DNA from: JBCCOW01 sp038749105
Lineage (GTDB): Bacteria > Planctomycetota > Phycisphaerae > Phycisphaerales > Phycisphaeraceae
Reading direction: 5' to 3'
Assembly: GCA_038749105.1 (NCBI GenBank)
Contig: JBCDIM010000003.1
Location: 52,244-116,243 of the forward strand
DNA: 64,000 nt
Both the position numbers and the translations under genes were made by a program. Position 1 is the stretch's first letter. The number at the start of each line of letters is the position of its first letter. Shown here one piece after another: positions 17,517 to 26,246 of the stretch. Below the pieces are notes generated by a model that was not told the origin of the DNA, ran no database searches, and saw only the letters and a list, made by a program, of their open reading frames with translations.

Positions 17517-18336
17517 GAGCCTATCCGGATAACCAAGCCTGCTGGAGGGCGATGAGTCCACAGGCGAGTTGGATGCATCCGAGGTAGTTCTCTGGTTTCT
17601 TGCACCAGCGGGTGAGGATGGCCCGGTATCGGTTGAGCCGGCTGTGGGTCCGCTCGACCACCCAACGCCGGCCTTGGCTTCAGGGTGTTGCTTGAGGTGG
17701 TCAGCCTCTTCGCCCCGGCTCCGGATGTGAGCGTCCATGCCCAGGTCCTCGAGCAGCTCACGCACCGACGCCGCGTCGTAGGCCTTGTCCAGACACATGC
17801 CGTAGCTCTGACCACGCCGCGCGGGTGGGCACTCGATCACGACACCCAGCAGCGTCGCCTCGAAGAGCTTCACATCGTGCCGGTTCGCCCCATCGATCAC
17901 CACGCCCAAGGGATCCCCGCGGCCTCAGCCGACGCCGACCGCTTGACGCCGCTCTTACCGCGATCGGTGGGGTTCGGGCCGGTTTTTCCCCCGCCCAGCG
18001 GGGCCTTGCCCATCGCTCCGTCCACCGAAAGCCACGACCAGTCCAGTCCAGGCCCCGCAGCCCGTCATACTCCAGCAGCCCCGCTTGCCAGAACTTCAAT
18101 AACACACCCTCGCGAGCCTAGCGTTGGAAGCGGTCGCGGTCCGACGCTAGCGGCCGGCCCCCGCCGAACCGGTGCGTGTTGATCCGCGGCGGGATCAGCC
18201 GCCGGAAGCGTTCGCACATCTCGTCGCTCAACCGGAACACCCCGCACGTCGCCGAACGCATCATCGCGAGCCTGCTTGCTTGTGGCACCATCGTCGAAGC
18301 CTTTATCGGCTATCGACGGGTTGTCCGGATAGACTC
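17517..18336. mobile_element. Decayed IS5-family insertion sequence with terminal inverted repeats
   Basis: Terminal repeats are visible: GAGCCTATCCGGATAACC (17517-17534) and, at the right end, the complement of GAGTCTATCCGGACAACC (18319-18336), with two mismatches in 18. The 820-bp length and the coding remnant fit IS5-type elements. No certain target duplication is visible in the flanks. It sits at the edge of the low-GC fucose segment and may mark how that segment arrived. Confidence 0.8.
17521..18264 (-). pseudogene. Transposase remnant (IS5 family), frameshifted with an in-frame stop
   Basis: Read leftward from ATG 18264, the product starts MMRSATCGVFRLSDEMCER and continues to INTHRFGGG. 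An in-frame TAG near 18119 interrupts it. Pieces in different frames continue with LLKFWQAGLLEYDGLRGLDW, KTGPNPTDRGKSGVKR, GVVIDGANRHDVKL, AYDAASVRELLEDLG and RWVVERTHSRLNRYRAI, ending QQAWLSG with its TAG inside the left terminal repeat. At least three frameshifts are needed to join them, so it cannot make an intact transposase. The order and motifs are those of IS5-type DDE transposases. Confidence 0.85.
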
Positions 18337-18810
18337 TTAATGTTGGGCCGCACCGTGACGGTCACATAGAAGAGCCTTATGTCGATGCGCTTATGCGCGT
18401 TCACGCCAAACTTATGAAGCTCGGGTGCTGAGGATGTTAAAGTTTTTTTAAATGTAGTGCAGGCGATTTATATCTTGTTTTTATGCGAATAAATAATGGC
18501 TGTATTGCACATTTAGAGTATCTTTGAAATAATTTGCATCAAGTTTAAGAAGAAAATAATTATATAATAATGATATTTATTGTATAGGGATAATTAGCTG
18601 TTATAAGATTTACATGTTTCAGATTTGTCTACGCAAAAGTTTTTGCTTGGCGAACATGATTTTTTAGTTGTTTTTGATGGGGCTCTCGTGGATCCTCTTT
18701 AATTTACCACTAATGAGTCTGTAATCGATAAGTCGTCACTTATCTCTAGGATTCAGCTTGAAGTGGATGCTGCGTTACGCCTTGATAGAGTATTGTGACT
18801 ATCGATAAGT
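18337..18810. other. Very AT-rich non-coding stretch
   Basis: No gene is recognised. Most of 18430-18720 is strongly AT-rich, including runs such as AATAATTATATAATAATGA, in sharp contrast to the high-GC genome. A hairpin GATAAGT-CGTC-ACTTATC lies at 18727-18744, and ATCGATAA occurs near 18724 and 18798. It is downstream of the leftward fucosidase gene and just beyond the IS remnant, so it is probably foreign or decayed DNA. Confidence 0.5.
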
Positions 18811-20079
18811 TCAGGCGGAGCTGATCCAATCGGCTCGGTCGGCCTCTTGTATGCGTTGGGGTTCTTTGTTGAATTCGAGCTTGAGCACGGGCTGGATCGG
18901 GACTGGAGATTGCTCCGGGAGCCCGCTAATGATAAAGCCAGCATTGTGACCGTGGACAACGTCAAGCGGGCCGTCGTGGCCGATCAGTGTTGCCTTGACG
19001 GGCATTGGAGTCAGGAGAGGGACGGGCACTTCCGTGCTATAGCGGAACAGGCTGATGTAGACGTTTAGGCCCTTGCGGGTGTACGCGCCCTGCCAGTGCC
19101 GTGTGTAGTCCGGGAAGTATCGCTGTGAGCCGTAGATCGCCTCGCCGTGTAGTTGTAGCCAGGTGCCGATCTCACGCAACGGCTGGGCGTCGGTCTCATC
19201 GACCGAGCCGTCCGGCCGGGGCCCGATGTTGAGCAGGAAGTTGCCTTCTCCGCTGGATGCGAGGACCAGGTTCTGCAGGAGCTGCGCGGTGGTTTTGCGA
19301 TTAAACGCACAGCTCGACCAGCCCCACGCCTCGGCGTCGCCGATCGTCATGCACGACTCCCAGCCCCGGCCTGGCTTCGACGCGGTAACGTGCTGCTCTG
19401 GGGTGTCGAGGTCCGCATCAATCCCCAGCCGATTGTTGACCAGGATGTGGGGCTGAAGTTTGTAGATGGTGTCAAGCAGTTCTTGAGCCCGCCAGAACTC
19501 GCCATTGGACTTAAGCCCTAATGCTTCGGGCTTCGTATTCCCGAGGCCGATCCAGTCGCCGTCATACCACAGCAGATCGATCTGGCCGTAGTTGCTCAAC
19601 AGTTCGCGTGTCTGCTGATGCAGGTCGTCTACTAATGCCGCGCGTGATTCGGGGTATTTCGCCGGCTCCCAGTAGCCGGGGTAATTCCAATCGAAGTCGC
19701 TCAGATACAAGCCTACCCGCAGCCCACGCTTTCGGCAGCCTTCCGCAAACTCCGCAACCACGTCACGCCCGTCGGTCACCTTCGGGAGCGAGAACGCTGT
19801 GGTCTGTGTATCGAACAGACAGAAACCATCGTGGTGCTTCGTCGTCAGTACCGCGTACTTCATGCCTGCTTCAACCGCGAGGTCGAGCCATTGGTCCACG
19901 CAGTGTGCGATGGGCCGAAACTCCGCCGTGAGCCGTCGGTACTGCTCTTTGGGGATCCGCTCCTGATACTGCACCCACTCGCCTCGGCCAAGCAGGCTAT
20001 ACAAACCATAGTGGATAAACATGCCAAACCGCGCTTCATGGAACCACGCGATCCGCTCTTGGTAATTTAACTGGCTCAT
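18811..20079 (-). CDS. GH29 alpha-L-fucosidase
   Basis: A 422-residue GH29 protein: AWFHEARFGMFIHYGLYSLL at the N-terminus, TTKHHDGFCLFD, and LLWYDGDW with the likely nucleophile Asp173. GNFLLNIGPRPDGSV is a strong family signature. It hydrolyses alpha-L-fucosides and would feed the adjacent fucose pathway. No signal peptide is seen, so it probably works in the cytoplasm on imported oligosaccharides. ATG 20079 was chosen because GGAG precedes it by 9 bases and the family begins with this NYQERIAWF stretch. It follows the frameshifted PEP-CTERM gene by about 30 bases on the same strand. Confidence 0.9.
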   Translation of the reverse strand: MSQLNYQERIAWFHEARFGMFIHYGLYSLLGRGEWVQYQERIPKEQYRRLTAEFRPIAHCVDQWLDLAVEAGMKYAVLTTKHHDGFCLFDTQTTAFSLPKVTDGRDVVAEFAEGCRKRGLRVGLYLSDFDWNYPGYWEPAKYPESRAALVDDLHQQTRELLSNYGQIDLLWYDGDWIGLGNTKPEALGLKSNGEFWRAQELLDTIYKLQPHILVNNRLGIDADLDTPEQHVTASKPGRGWESCMTIGDAEAWGWSSCAFNRKTTAQLLQNLVLASSGEGNFLLNIGPRPDGSVDETDAQPLREIGTWLQLHGEAIYGSQRYFPDYTRHWQGAYTRKGLNVYISLFRYSTEVPVPLLTPMPVKATLIGHDGPLDVVHGHNAGFIISGLPEQSPVPIQPVLKLEFNKEPQRIQEADRADWISSA

Positions 20080-20108
20080 CAACACACACTCCAAGAGGCT
20101 GAACAATC

Positions 20109-21016
20109 CTATAAATCATGCTGGCCTAGCAGCGAACATACGCACGGTGTCGGTAGGGCTGCTTTACCCGCCCCTCGCCTGGGACGACGCTCCACGCCGA
20201 CCAACAAGCCCAAAGACAGGAGGCTTGCTGCTGCCGGCTCTGGGACCGGCTGTGTGCCGACGAAAAGCGGGGTGTCATAGCTATCAAAGCCCGTTGAGAT
20301 AAAGTCACCAAACACACGGATGGTGTAGCGGTAGCTCCCCTCATCAAGAAGCCCACCGTCCACATCAAAGGTGATCTGGCCGTCGATCACCTCAAATGCA
20401 CGGTCCGCGAAAAACCGCCTCCCGGTATCGATCTCGTCGAAGTACAGCCAGGCTCCGGTGGCTGTGGTGGGCATATCGAACGTGACCGAAATGTCCTCGC
20501 CAACCTTGACACGTTCGTTTTCGTAAGACGCATGATTGAAAACCGGGACCGCCACAAACTCGTCTGAATAGGTGATATCGATATCGGCATACCGTCCGCA
20601 TCTCGGCCGTTGTGCTGCTCAACCGAAAGATGCACACGCCTGTCCTGATCAATACCCAATGCGGGCTGATGGTGGCCGTTCGTGACGTTGACCTCGTCTT
20701 GGTACGCCACCGAGCTCAGACTCGGTGTGCTTTTATATCGGTGTAAGACGGCTCGCCTCTGTGGGTCCACCACAGTGAGATAAACATCTCCCCTATTGCC
20801 CGGATCATTAAACCCGCGATGGGTTGCCAGCGGCGTAGTAAACTGAAGATGCCACATGCTGCCGTCATGAATGGGCACCTCAAAGTTTTTTGCCGCTGTA
20901 ATCGCTTCGGCTTGGACGGGTTGCGAGACGACCTGCCCCGATCTTGCAAAAGAAATGGTCAAGCCAAAGAAAACCAAGAATGCAAAGCAAGATCTATATT
21001 GAAAGAATCTTTGCAT
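20109..21016 (-). pseudogene. PEP-CTERM protein gene with a frameshift
   Basis: From ATG 21016 the first frame encodes a signal peptide (FAFLVFFGLTISFARSG) and GSMWHLQFTTPLATHRGFND through GHHQPALGIDQDRRVHLSVE, which recalls the start of BNR-repeat glycan-active proteins. Near 20600 the meaningful frame changes: the other frame continues YADIDITYSDEFVAVPVF, a beta-sandwich region, and the sorting signal VPEPAAASLLSLGLLVG plus an Arg-rich tail. One base missing around 20595-20605 would explain it. It could be a true mutation or a sequence error. If BNR-like, the middle of the protein is also shorter than expected. It lies upstream of the fucosidase in the same direction. Confidence 0.6.
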
Positions 21017-21080
21017 GATTTACGTGATCCGAAATAGACAGATGAATAGAAACACAGATGTGAGAAAATCGGAGTTAGGC

Positions 21081-22514
21081 CTATACAGTCACGGCTTGAG
21101 CTGCGGGATCGTGCTCAAAGGGCTTGTCGCCGATCCGCTGCTGAAGTGCGGAAAGACGCTGTCGTAAGTATTCGGTCAAGCTTTCAGTTCCGGGCTGGCC
21201 GTAAAGGTTATTGAGCTCGTACGGGTCGGCGTTGAGGTCGTAGAGCTCCCAGTACGGCTCAGTCGGCGGGCCGTTCGCGCCTGCCTGATCTAACGGATGG
21301 CCGTAGTAGTAAATCAGCTTGTGTGAATCGGTCCGGATGCCGTAGTGGGCACACACGTTGTGCGGGATGTCCTGGTGCATCCAGTAGCGGTGATACGCGA
21401 CGTCCTGCCAGTTAGCGGGCGCATCCCCTTCAAGGATCGGGCGGAGGCTGTAGCCCTGGTAGTGCTCGGGGATCGGGAGCCCGGCGTAGTCAAGGAAGGT
21501 CGGCGCGAAGTCCACGTTGCTGGCGATCGCCGAGGTGGTGTGGCCCGGACGGATCGCGGCCGGGTACCGGACCAGCATGGGCATCCGGAACGATTCGTCA
21601 TACATAAAGCGTTTGTCAAACCAGCCGTGCTCACCGAGGAAGAACCCTTGGTCTGAGCTATAGACCACAAGGGTGTTGTCCGCGATTCCCTGCGCGTCGA
21701 GCGTATCGAGCAGTCGGCCGACACTCTCGTCTACCGACAAGACGCAGCCGAGGTAGTCCTGCAGGTATCGGCGGTACGCCCAACGCTTGTACGCCGCGGG
21801 GTCGAGGCCTGACGGCGGCTCCAGTTTGAGGTCACGCGGTTTGAAGTCGCGATCGATCCGCATCCGGGCGGCGGCCGCGGCGGGTCGGCCCGCGTAGTCG
21901 TCGTCGAACGAGATCGGCTCGGGGAACTCGGCGTCGTCGAACGCGTGCCGGTGCCGTGGCGCCGGCTCCCAGGGCCGGTGCGGAGCCTTGTGGTGGCACA
22001 TCAACAAGAACGGGTGATCTGCGTCACGCTGCTCCAGCCAATTCACACAGCGATCCGTCAGCAGATCGGTGACATAGCCGGTCTCGCGGTGTTCACCGGT
22101 GGGGGTCAGGAAGGCCGGGTCGAAGTAATCGCCCTGCCCCGGCAAGACCGCCCATTCGTCGAAGTCGACCGGGTCGTGCTCGGGGCCATGGCCCAGGTGC
22201 CACTTGCCGAAAAGTGCGGTTTGATAGCCCGCCGATCGGAGTTCGCGGGCAAAGGTCGGCTGCCGGTTGTCGAGGTGGGTTGAGAGGGTCGTGACGCCGT
22301 TGACGTGGTTGTAGGTGCCGGTCATGACACAGGCCCGGCTGGGCCCGCAGATGGCATTCGTGCAGAAAGTGGCGTCGAGACGCGCACCTTCTTCGGCGAG
22401 GCGATCAAGGTTGGGCGTACGGATCAATCTTGAGCCGTAGGCGCTGATCGCCGAGGCGGCGTGATCATCCGTAAAGATCATCAGGATATTGGGTTGCGGC
22501 GATTGATTCGGCAT
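21081..22514 (-). CDS. Sulfatase (formylglycine-dependent, type I)
   Basis: A 477-residue alkaline-phosphatase-superfamily sulfatase. NILMIFTDDHAA holds the metal-binding Asp pair, CGPSRACVMTG (Cys56) is the C-x-P-S-R site converted to formylglycine, GKWHLGHG and SSDQGFFLGEHGWFDKR complete the active site. It removes sulfate esters, probably from algal fucan-like or other sulfated glycans given the nearby fucosidase. A TTG at 22547 would lengthen it, but ATG 22514 directly precedes the conserved core. No signal peptide is apparent from this start. It is divergent from the LacI gene at 22696. Confidence 0.9.
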   Translation of the reverse strand: MPNQSPQPNILMIFTDDHAASAISAYGSRLIRTPNLDRLAEEGARLDATFCTNAICGPSRACVMTGTYNHVNGVTTLSTHLDNRQPTFARELRSAGYQTALFGKWHLGHGPEHDPVDFDEWAVLPGQGDYFDPAFLTPTGEHRETGYVTDLLTDRCVNWLEQRDADHPFLLMCHHKAPHRPWEPAPRHRHAFDDAEFPEPISFDDDYAGRPAAAAARMRIDRDFKPRDLKLEPPSGLDPAAYKRWAYRRYLQDYLGCVLSVDESVGRLLDTLDAQGIADNTLVVYSSDQGFFLGEHGWFDKRFMYDESFRMPMLVRYPAAIRPGHTTSAIASNVDFAPTFLDYAGLPIPEHYQGYSLRPILEGDAPANWQDVAYHRYWMHQDIPHNVCAHYGIRTDSHKLIYYYGHPLDQAGANGPPTEPYWELYDLNADPYELNNLYGQPGTESLTEYLRQRLSALQQRIGDKPFEHDPAAQAVTV

Positions 22515-22582
22515 CAGAAAGGGTGCTGCGAGTGAGGGTTGGCCCAAGACAGATCGAGTTGGATTAGAACGGTTTGATTGGT

Positions 22583-22635
22583 TTGACAGAGAGCCGAGCC
22601 GAAGTATACTGCACTCGGATTCATTTGCACTCGGA
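22583..22635. promoter_or_regulatory. lacI promoter with direct-repeat operator; possible divergent sulfatase promoter
   Basis: Rightward, TTGACA (22583-22588), 16 bases and TATACT (22605-22610) form a near-consensus promoter for the LacI gene. Two copies of TGCACTCGGA (22610-22619 and 22626-22635), 16 bases apart, cover the expected start site. Because AGTATACT is self-complementary, TATACT also reads leftward at 22608-22603, with a weak GTGCAA -35 that could serve the sulfatase. The direct repeat is a candidate operator for the adjacent LacI. Confidence 0.5.
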
Positions 22636-22695
22636 GTCTTTTAATTATCAGTTTCCGGCCCGTTCTTGTGCCCCGCCCTTCCCTTCGACTTCCCC

Positions 22696-23706
22696 ATGGT
22701 CACCGTCTACGACATAGCGAAAGCCGCCGACGTGTCCTATTCAACGGCTACGCGGGTACTCAACGGCAAGGCCGACTACGTCCGGCCGACCTTCATCAAG
22801 CGGGCTGAACGCATCCGCAAAATCGCACTCGAGATGGGCTACCGCCCCAACGCGGCGGCTCGTGCCACTTCTTCCGGCCGGTTTAACGCCGTCGGCGTCG
22901 TCGTCCGCCGCGAAGACAAACTCGGTTTCGGGCCGCATCCTTCCTACATCCGCGGCATTAATCAGGTCCTCGACGAGACGGGCAACAACCTGGTTATGGC
23001 GCCCGTCGATCCCCAGGCCGTCACTAACGACGAGGCTCCCCGGATCCTCCAAGAGTCGATGGTCGATGCCCTGATCATTGGCAATGACGACGCCCTTGGT
23101 GAGCAGGCGGACGCCACGCTGAGCAGTCTTCATATCCCGTCGGTATGGATTAATACCAAGCGCGAGTACAACGCCGTCTACCCCGATGACTTTGGTGGTG
23201 CTCAGGTCATGGTGCGGCACCTGCTTGCGTTAGGTCACCGCCGCATCGCGTTCTTCGGGTCGGCTGATAGCGGACACTACAGCAGCAACGATCGGGCGGC
23301 CGGCTACGCCACGGCCATGCGCGACGCGGGGCTGACTCCGTATCCACTGGTTTGGGCCAATCAGCCGCGAGAGCGTCTGGCTATGACCGAGGCTGCGATG
23401 GCGACCGAGGACCGGCCTACCGCTTGGCTTGCGATCGATGGAGGGCATGAGCCGGTTCTCATTGCTGCGACAAAACAAGGCCTGTCGGTACCCGAAGACA
23501 TGTCTCTCCTCCTGATAGGCCATGGTCAGCCCATGAACAGCATCTATATCGATACCTACGAAATCCCTTGTTACTGGGTGGGCTACTACTCGGCGGAGAT
23601 GACCCTCAAGCGGATCAGCGACCCGGAAAACGCCGACGTGCACGGCCTGCCCGTGGCTTATGACAAACATATCTCGGGCGAGACGCTTGCTGCGCCGCCC
23701 GTTTGA
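22696..23706 (+). CDS. LacI family transcriptional regulator
   Basis: The 336-residue protein begins MVTVYDIAKAADVSYSTATR, a standard LacI helix-turn-helix, with MGYRPNAAARATSSGR as the hinge region. The effector domain includes VRHLLALGHRRIAFFGSAD and RAAGYATAMRDAGL. An earlier in-frame start at 22666 lacks support. It is placed between the divergent sulfatase and the PEP-CTERM, pseudopilin, secreted-protein and GH2-like genes that follow in the same direction, and probably controls this second module. Confidence 0.9.
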   Translation: MVTVYDIAKAADVSYSTATRVLNGKADYVRPTFIKRAERIRKIALEMGYRPNAAARATSSGRFNAVGVVVRREDKLGFGPHPSYIRGINQVLDETGNNLVMAPVDPQAVTNDEAPRILQESMVDALIIGNDDALGEQADATLSSLHIPSVWINTKREYNAVYPDDFGGAQVMVRHLLALGHRRIAFFGSADSGHYSSNDRAAGYATAMRDAGLTPYPLVWANQPRERLAMTEAAMATEDRPTAWLAIDGGHEPVLIAATKQGLSVPEDMSLLLIGHGQPMNSIYIDTYEIPCYWVGYYSAEMTLKRISDPENADVHGLPVAYDKHISGETLAAPPV

Positions 23707-23795
23707 CTTTTCTTGTGCCGCGGCGTCGCGGCTCCCCCTTTAGGAGGCTGGATTCACGCTCAGCTCAAAACTCCGCTTCGATACTAGGAGAAACT

Positions 23796-24494
23796 ATGAA
23801 TAAGACCTTACTGACCGTTTCCGCCACCCTCGCGTTCGGTGCTGCCGAACTCGTCCAGGCTGCGCCCATTGTGGTGAATGGTGTGTCCTACCGCACCCGT
23901 GCTGACAGCGGCGTCTATAACAACACAGCGACTAGCCCTAACTTCGCTTACGGTTGGGCCGACGCGGCACGAGAGTGGCGTGCCGTATGGGCGTTTGACC
24001 TTGACGCCGATGACGACGGCGTCAACGATCTGGCTGGGCCCAACAACGTCGTCCTGGAAAGCGCTCTGGGTACTGTCCCAGGTGCGGATGACGACGACTT
24101 CGAGCTCGTGTTCCTTGGCAGGCAAGGGCCTCAGACTAGTTCGAGCTTTGGTCCTGGCACGAACTATCCGTTTAACACGCTGTTCTACAAGCCCCCGTCG
24201 GACACTGACCTGGTGATCGGAGGGACTCAGACCTTTGTGGAGGCCCTGGAATCAGGTGCTACCACCGGGTCTTTCGATGTCGATTTCCTCGCAGATTTCC
24301 CCGTGACTGCGACCGACAACGTGGTGTTCTTCCAGATCCGATCGACCGCTGATTCCTTCGCAGAAGCGGGCGCCGGCCCCCGCTTCTCGGCCGCGGCGCC
24401 CACGCTGACCGCTACGCCTATACCCGAGCCCGGCTCGCTGATGCTCGCCGGTGCCGGTGGCCTGATGCTCCTGGCTCGCCGTCGTCGCGCCTAA
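23796..24494 (+). CDS. PEP-CTERM sorting domain protein
   Basis: A 232-residue protein with signal peptide (LLTVSATLAFGAAELVQAA) and C-terminal IPEPGSLMLAGAGGLMLLARRRRA, the exosortase-type sorting signal. The middle contains an acidic stretch (DLDADDDGVNDLAG) and no enzyme motif. AGGAG lies 5 bases before the ATG, which is far better than any upstream start. It follows the LacI gene by 89 bases and is followed by a strong terminator. Confidence 0.88.
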   Translation: MNKTLLTVSATLAFGAAELVQAAPIVVNGVSYRTRADSGVYNNTATSPNFAYGWADAAREWRAVWAFDLDADDDGVNDLAGPNNVVLESALGTVPGADDDDFELVFLGRQGPQTSSSFGPGTNYPFNTLFYKPPSDTDLVIGGTQTFVEALESGATTGSFDVDFLADFPVTATDNVVFFQIRSTADSFAEAGAGPRFSAAAPTLTATPIPEPGSLMLAGAGGLMLLARRRRA

Positions 24495-24510
24495 AACACT
24501 GAATCCTCCT

Positions 24511-24550
24511 TGCCCTGCCCCCTTAACCGGGGGCGGGGCATTTCGGTTTG
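24511..24550 (+). terminator. Rho-independent-type terminator
   Basis: TGCCCTGCCCCC (24511-24522), loop TTAACC and GGGGGCGGGGCA (24529-24540) form a 12-bp stem with one G-T pair, followed by TTTCGGTTTGTT. It lies between the PEP-CTERM and pseudopilin genes, so the pseudopilin may be partly separated from it in expression. Confidence 0.78.
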
Positions 24551-24587
24551 TTCTCTGGTTCTCACGCCCCACTTTCGGAGTTGTTTC

Positions 24588-25391
24588 ATGTACCGCACCC
24601 GTGGCTTCACGCTTATTGAGCTCTTGGTCGTGATATCCATCATCGCCCTGCTCATCGGGATCCTTCTCCCGGTGCTCACGTCCGCACGTGCGGCGGGCCG
24701 ATCCGCCAACTGTCTGTCGAACCTGCGGCAGGTCGGGATTGGCACGAGCATCTACGCCAACGACCACGAATACCTGCCCTTCGGCTTCTACCGAGAGACG
24801 GGGTCTCCTACAAATGACGATTCCACCTCATGGCACCGGCTGATCCGTAACGCCTTCGGAAACTCGGGGTTCACCATCGCCGACACCAGTGGGCTTTCGC
24901 AGAGCGAGTTCAGCATGTTCCAGTGCCCCTCCTCGCTCTACGGTACCGGTACTCTCCACTACTCGGCCAACCCTAACGTCCTGATCGACTCGAACCAGAA
25001 CGGTGCCCCCCCAGCCCGTGTCGAACAGGTCGTCCGGACCAGTGAGGTCGTCTCGGTGTTCGACGCGGCGCAGCGGACCTTCGGCGGGGCCGACGCTATC
25101 GCTTTCCTGATGAATCAGCGGGCACCCACCGATATCCCAACCAACCCCAACAGCATCCGTCCGGTCTTCCCGAGCGGCGATGCGTTCTGGGACACCAACC
25201 TGTTCCTCACCGGGATCAACCGCGGCTACGACGCCGACCAGCAAGACGGTGATCCTGCCGTATGGAACGGGCGTGCAAACTTCCGCTGGAGGCACGACGG
25301 CGTTGTCGCCAACTTCCTGTTTATCGACGGACACGCCGAGAGCAATAAGCCCGGCGACCTGCTCGCCAACCAGTTCGCACGGGATAAGTGA
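24588..25391 (+). CDS. Type II secretion-like pseudopilin with C-terminal H-X-DG motif
   Basis: A 267-residue pseudopilin: MYRTRG then FTLIELLVVISIIALLIGIL, SARAAGRSANCLSNLRQVG, and near the C-terminus WRHDGVVANFLFIDGHAE (ten residues between His and Asp-Gly). GGAG precedes ATG 24588 by 7 bases; an earlier start at 24510 would overlap the terminator hairpin. It should be cleaved by prepilin peptidase and anchored in the membrane. It is the same type as the proteins at 4087 and 48360 but has a different middle domain, which could be fitted to a different glycan. Confidence 0.87.
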   Translation: MYRTRGFTLIELLVVISIIALLIGILLPVLTSARAAGRSANCLSNLRQVGIGTSIYANDHEYLPFGFYRETGSPTNDDSTSWHRLIRNAFGNSGFTIADTSGLSQSEFSMFQCPSSLYGTGTLHYSANPNVLIDSNQNGAPPARVEQVVRTSEVVSVFDAAQRTFGGADAIAFLMNQRAPTDIPTNPNSIRPVFPSGDAFWDTNLFLTGINRGYDADQQDGDPAVWNGRANFRWRHDGVVANFLFIDGHAESNKPGDLLANQFARDK

Positions 25392-25512
25392 CCGCTGTGA
25401 GCTGTTGTTTCAATCCGTGCTGACTTAACTGAATCGCATCAGGCGACGGGATAAATCGTATGAGTTTTCCCACGCCTTGTGGCTAGGCCCAATCCCTAAC
25501 AGGAGAACCCTC

Positions 25513-26160
25513 ATGCTCTTCAAACAAGCGCGCAGCCGTGCGGCTGGTGTAGTACTTGCCTTTGCGCTCGTTCCTGGCTTCACGCTTACGGCCGAACCCA
25601 TCGAGGCCCCGCTCGCACTGCACGGCCGCGCCCAAGGCAACGGCCAGGGTCAAGCCAACCCGCACCAGCAGAAGCCCGAAAAGGGCAACGTGGGCTATAA
25701 CGCGAAGCAGGGTTTTGCGTTCCGGAGCTTTATTGTCTTCGATCTCAGCGCCAACCTGGTTGACGTCGAAGACGCCACGAAGATCGAGCTGGTGACGCAT
25801 TACCAGTGGGGGGGCGAAGGCTCGAAGAAGGGCTGGGAGTTTATCTGCCTCGGGGCTTACGACGACGCCGATCTAACCAATAAAACCGTGATGAACTGGG
25901 GCGAGGCCGATGGCAACCGATACGCCAAGACCGGGCCGTCCGTCGGCACGGGTGATCCTTCTCAGGGCAAGTCGAGCTACGGCGTTGACGGGAAGCTCAC
26001 ACTGGATGTCACCGAGTTTGCCGCCAAGAGCGGGGTGAGCGTCGAGAAGCCCTATCTCTGGTTCCGGGTCCAGGCCGCCCAGACCGATGAGCCGGAAAGC
26101 TGGGGCGGGACTTCCGCAAGCCCGATCCACACCAAACTGCTTATCCATGTAGCGGATTAG
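25513..26160 (+). CDS. Secreted protein, DNRLRE/CBM96-like fold suspected
   Basis: A 215-residue protein with signal peptide (SRAAGVVLAFALVPGFTLTA). The mature part has FRSFIVFDLSANLVDVEDAT followed by IELVTHY and LTLDVTEFAAK, resembling the beta-sandwich DNRLRE/CBM96-type domains that bind glycans. The similarity is by eye only. A Gln/Gly/Asn-rich linker (GRAQGNGQGQANPHQQ) follows the signal peptide. AGGAG precedes the ATG. It lies between the pseudopilin and the giant GH2-like gene on the same strand. Confidence 0.65.
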   Translation: MLFKQARSRAAGVVLAFALVPGFTLTAEPIEAPLALHGRAQGNGQGQANPHQQKPEKGNVGYNAKQGFAFRSFIVFDLSANLVDVEDATKIELVTHYQWGGEGSKKGWEFICLGAYDDADLTNKTVMNWGEADGNRYAKTGPSVGTGDPSQGKSSYGVDGKLTLDVTEFAAKSGVSVEKPYLWFRVQAAQTDEPESWGGTSASPIHTKLLIHVAD

Positions 26161-26246
26161 TCCATCACCACCTTTAGTTCGCCGCACATTGTGCGTCAAC
26201 GATTCTGTTAATGCGCTAGCTTTCTCCTTTGATAGTCGACTTCATC

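Noticed and set aside
18727..18744. Terminator for the GH29 gene
   Set aside because: The 7-bp hairpin has no T-run in the leftward direction.
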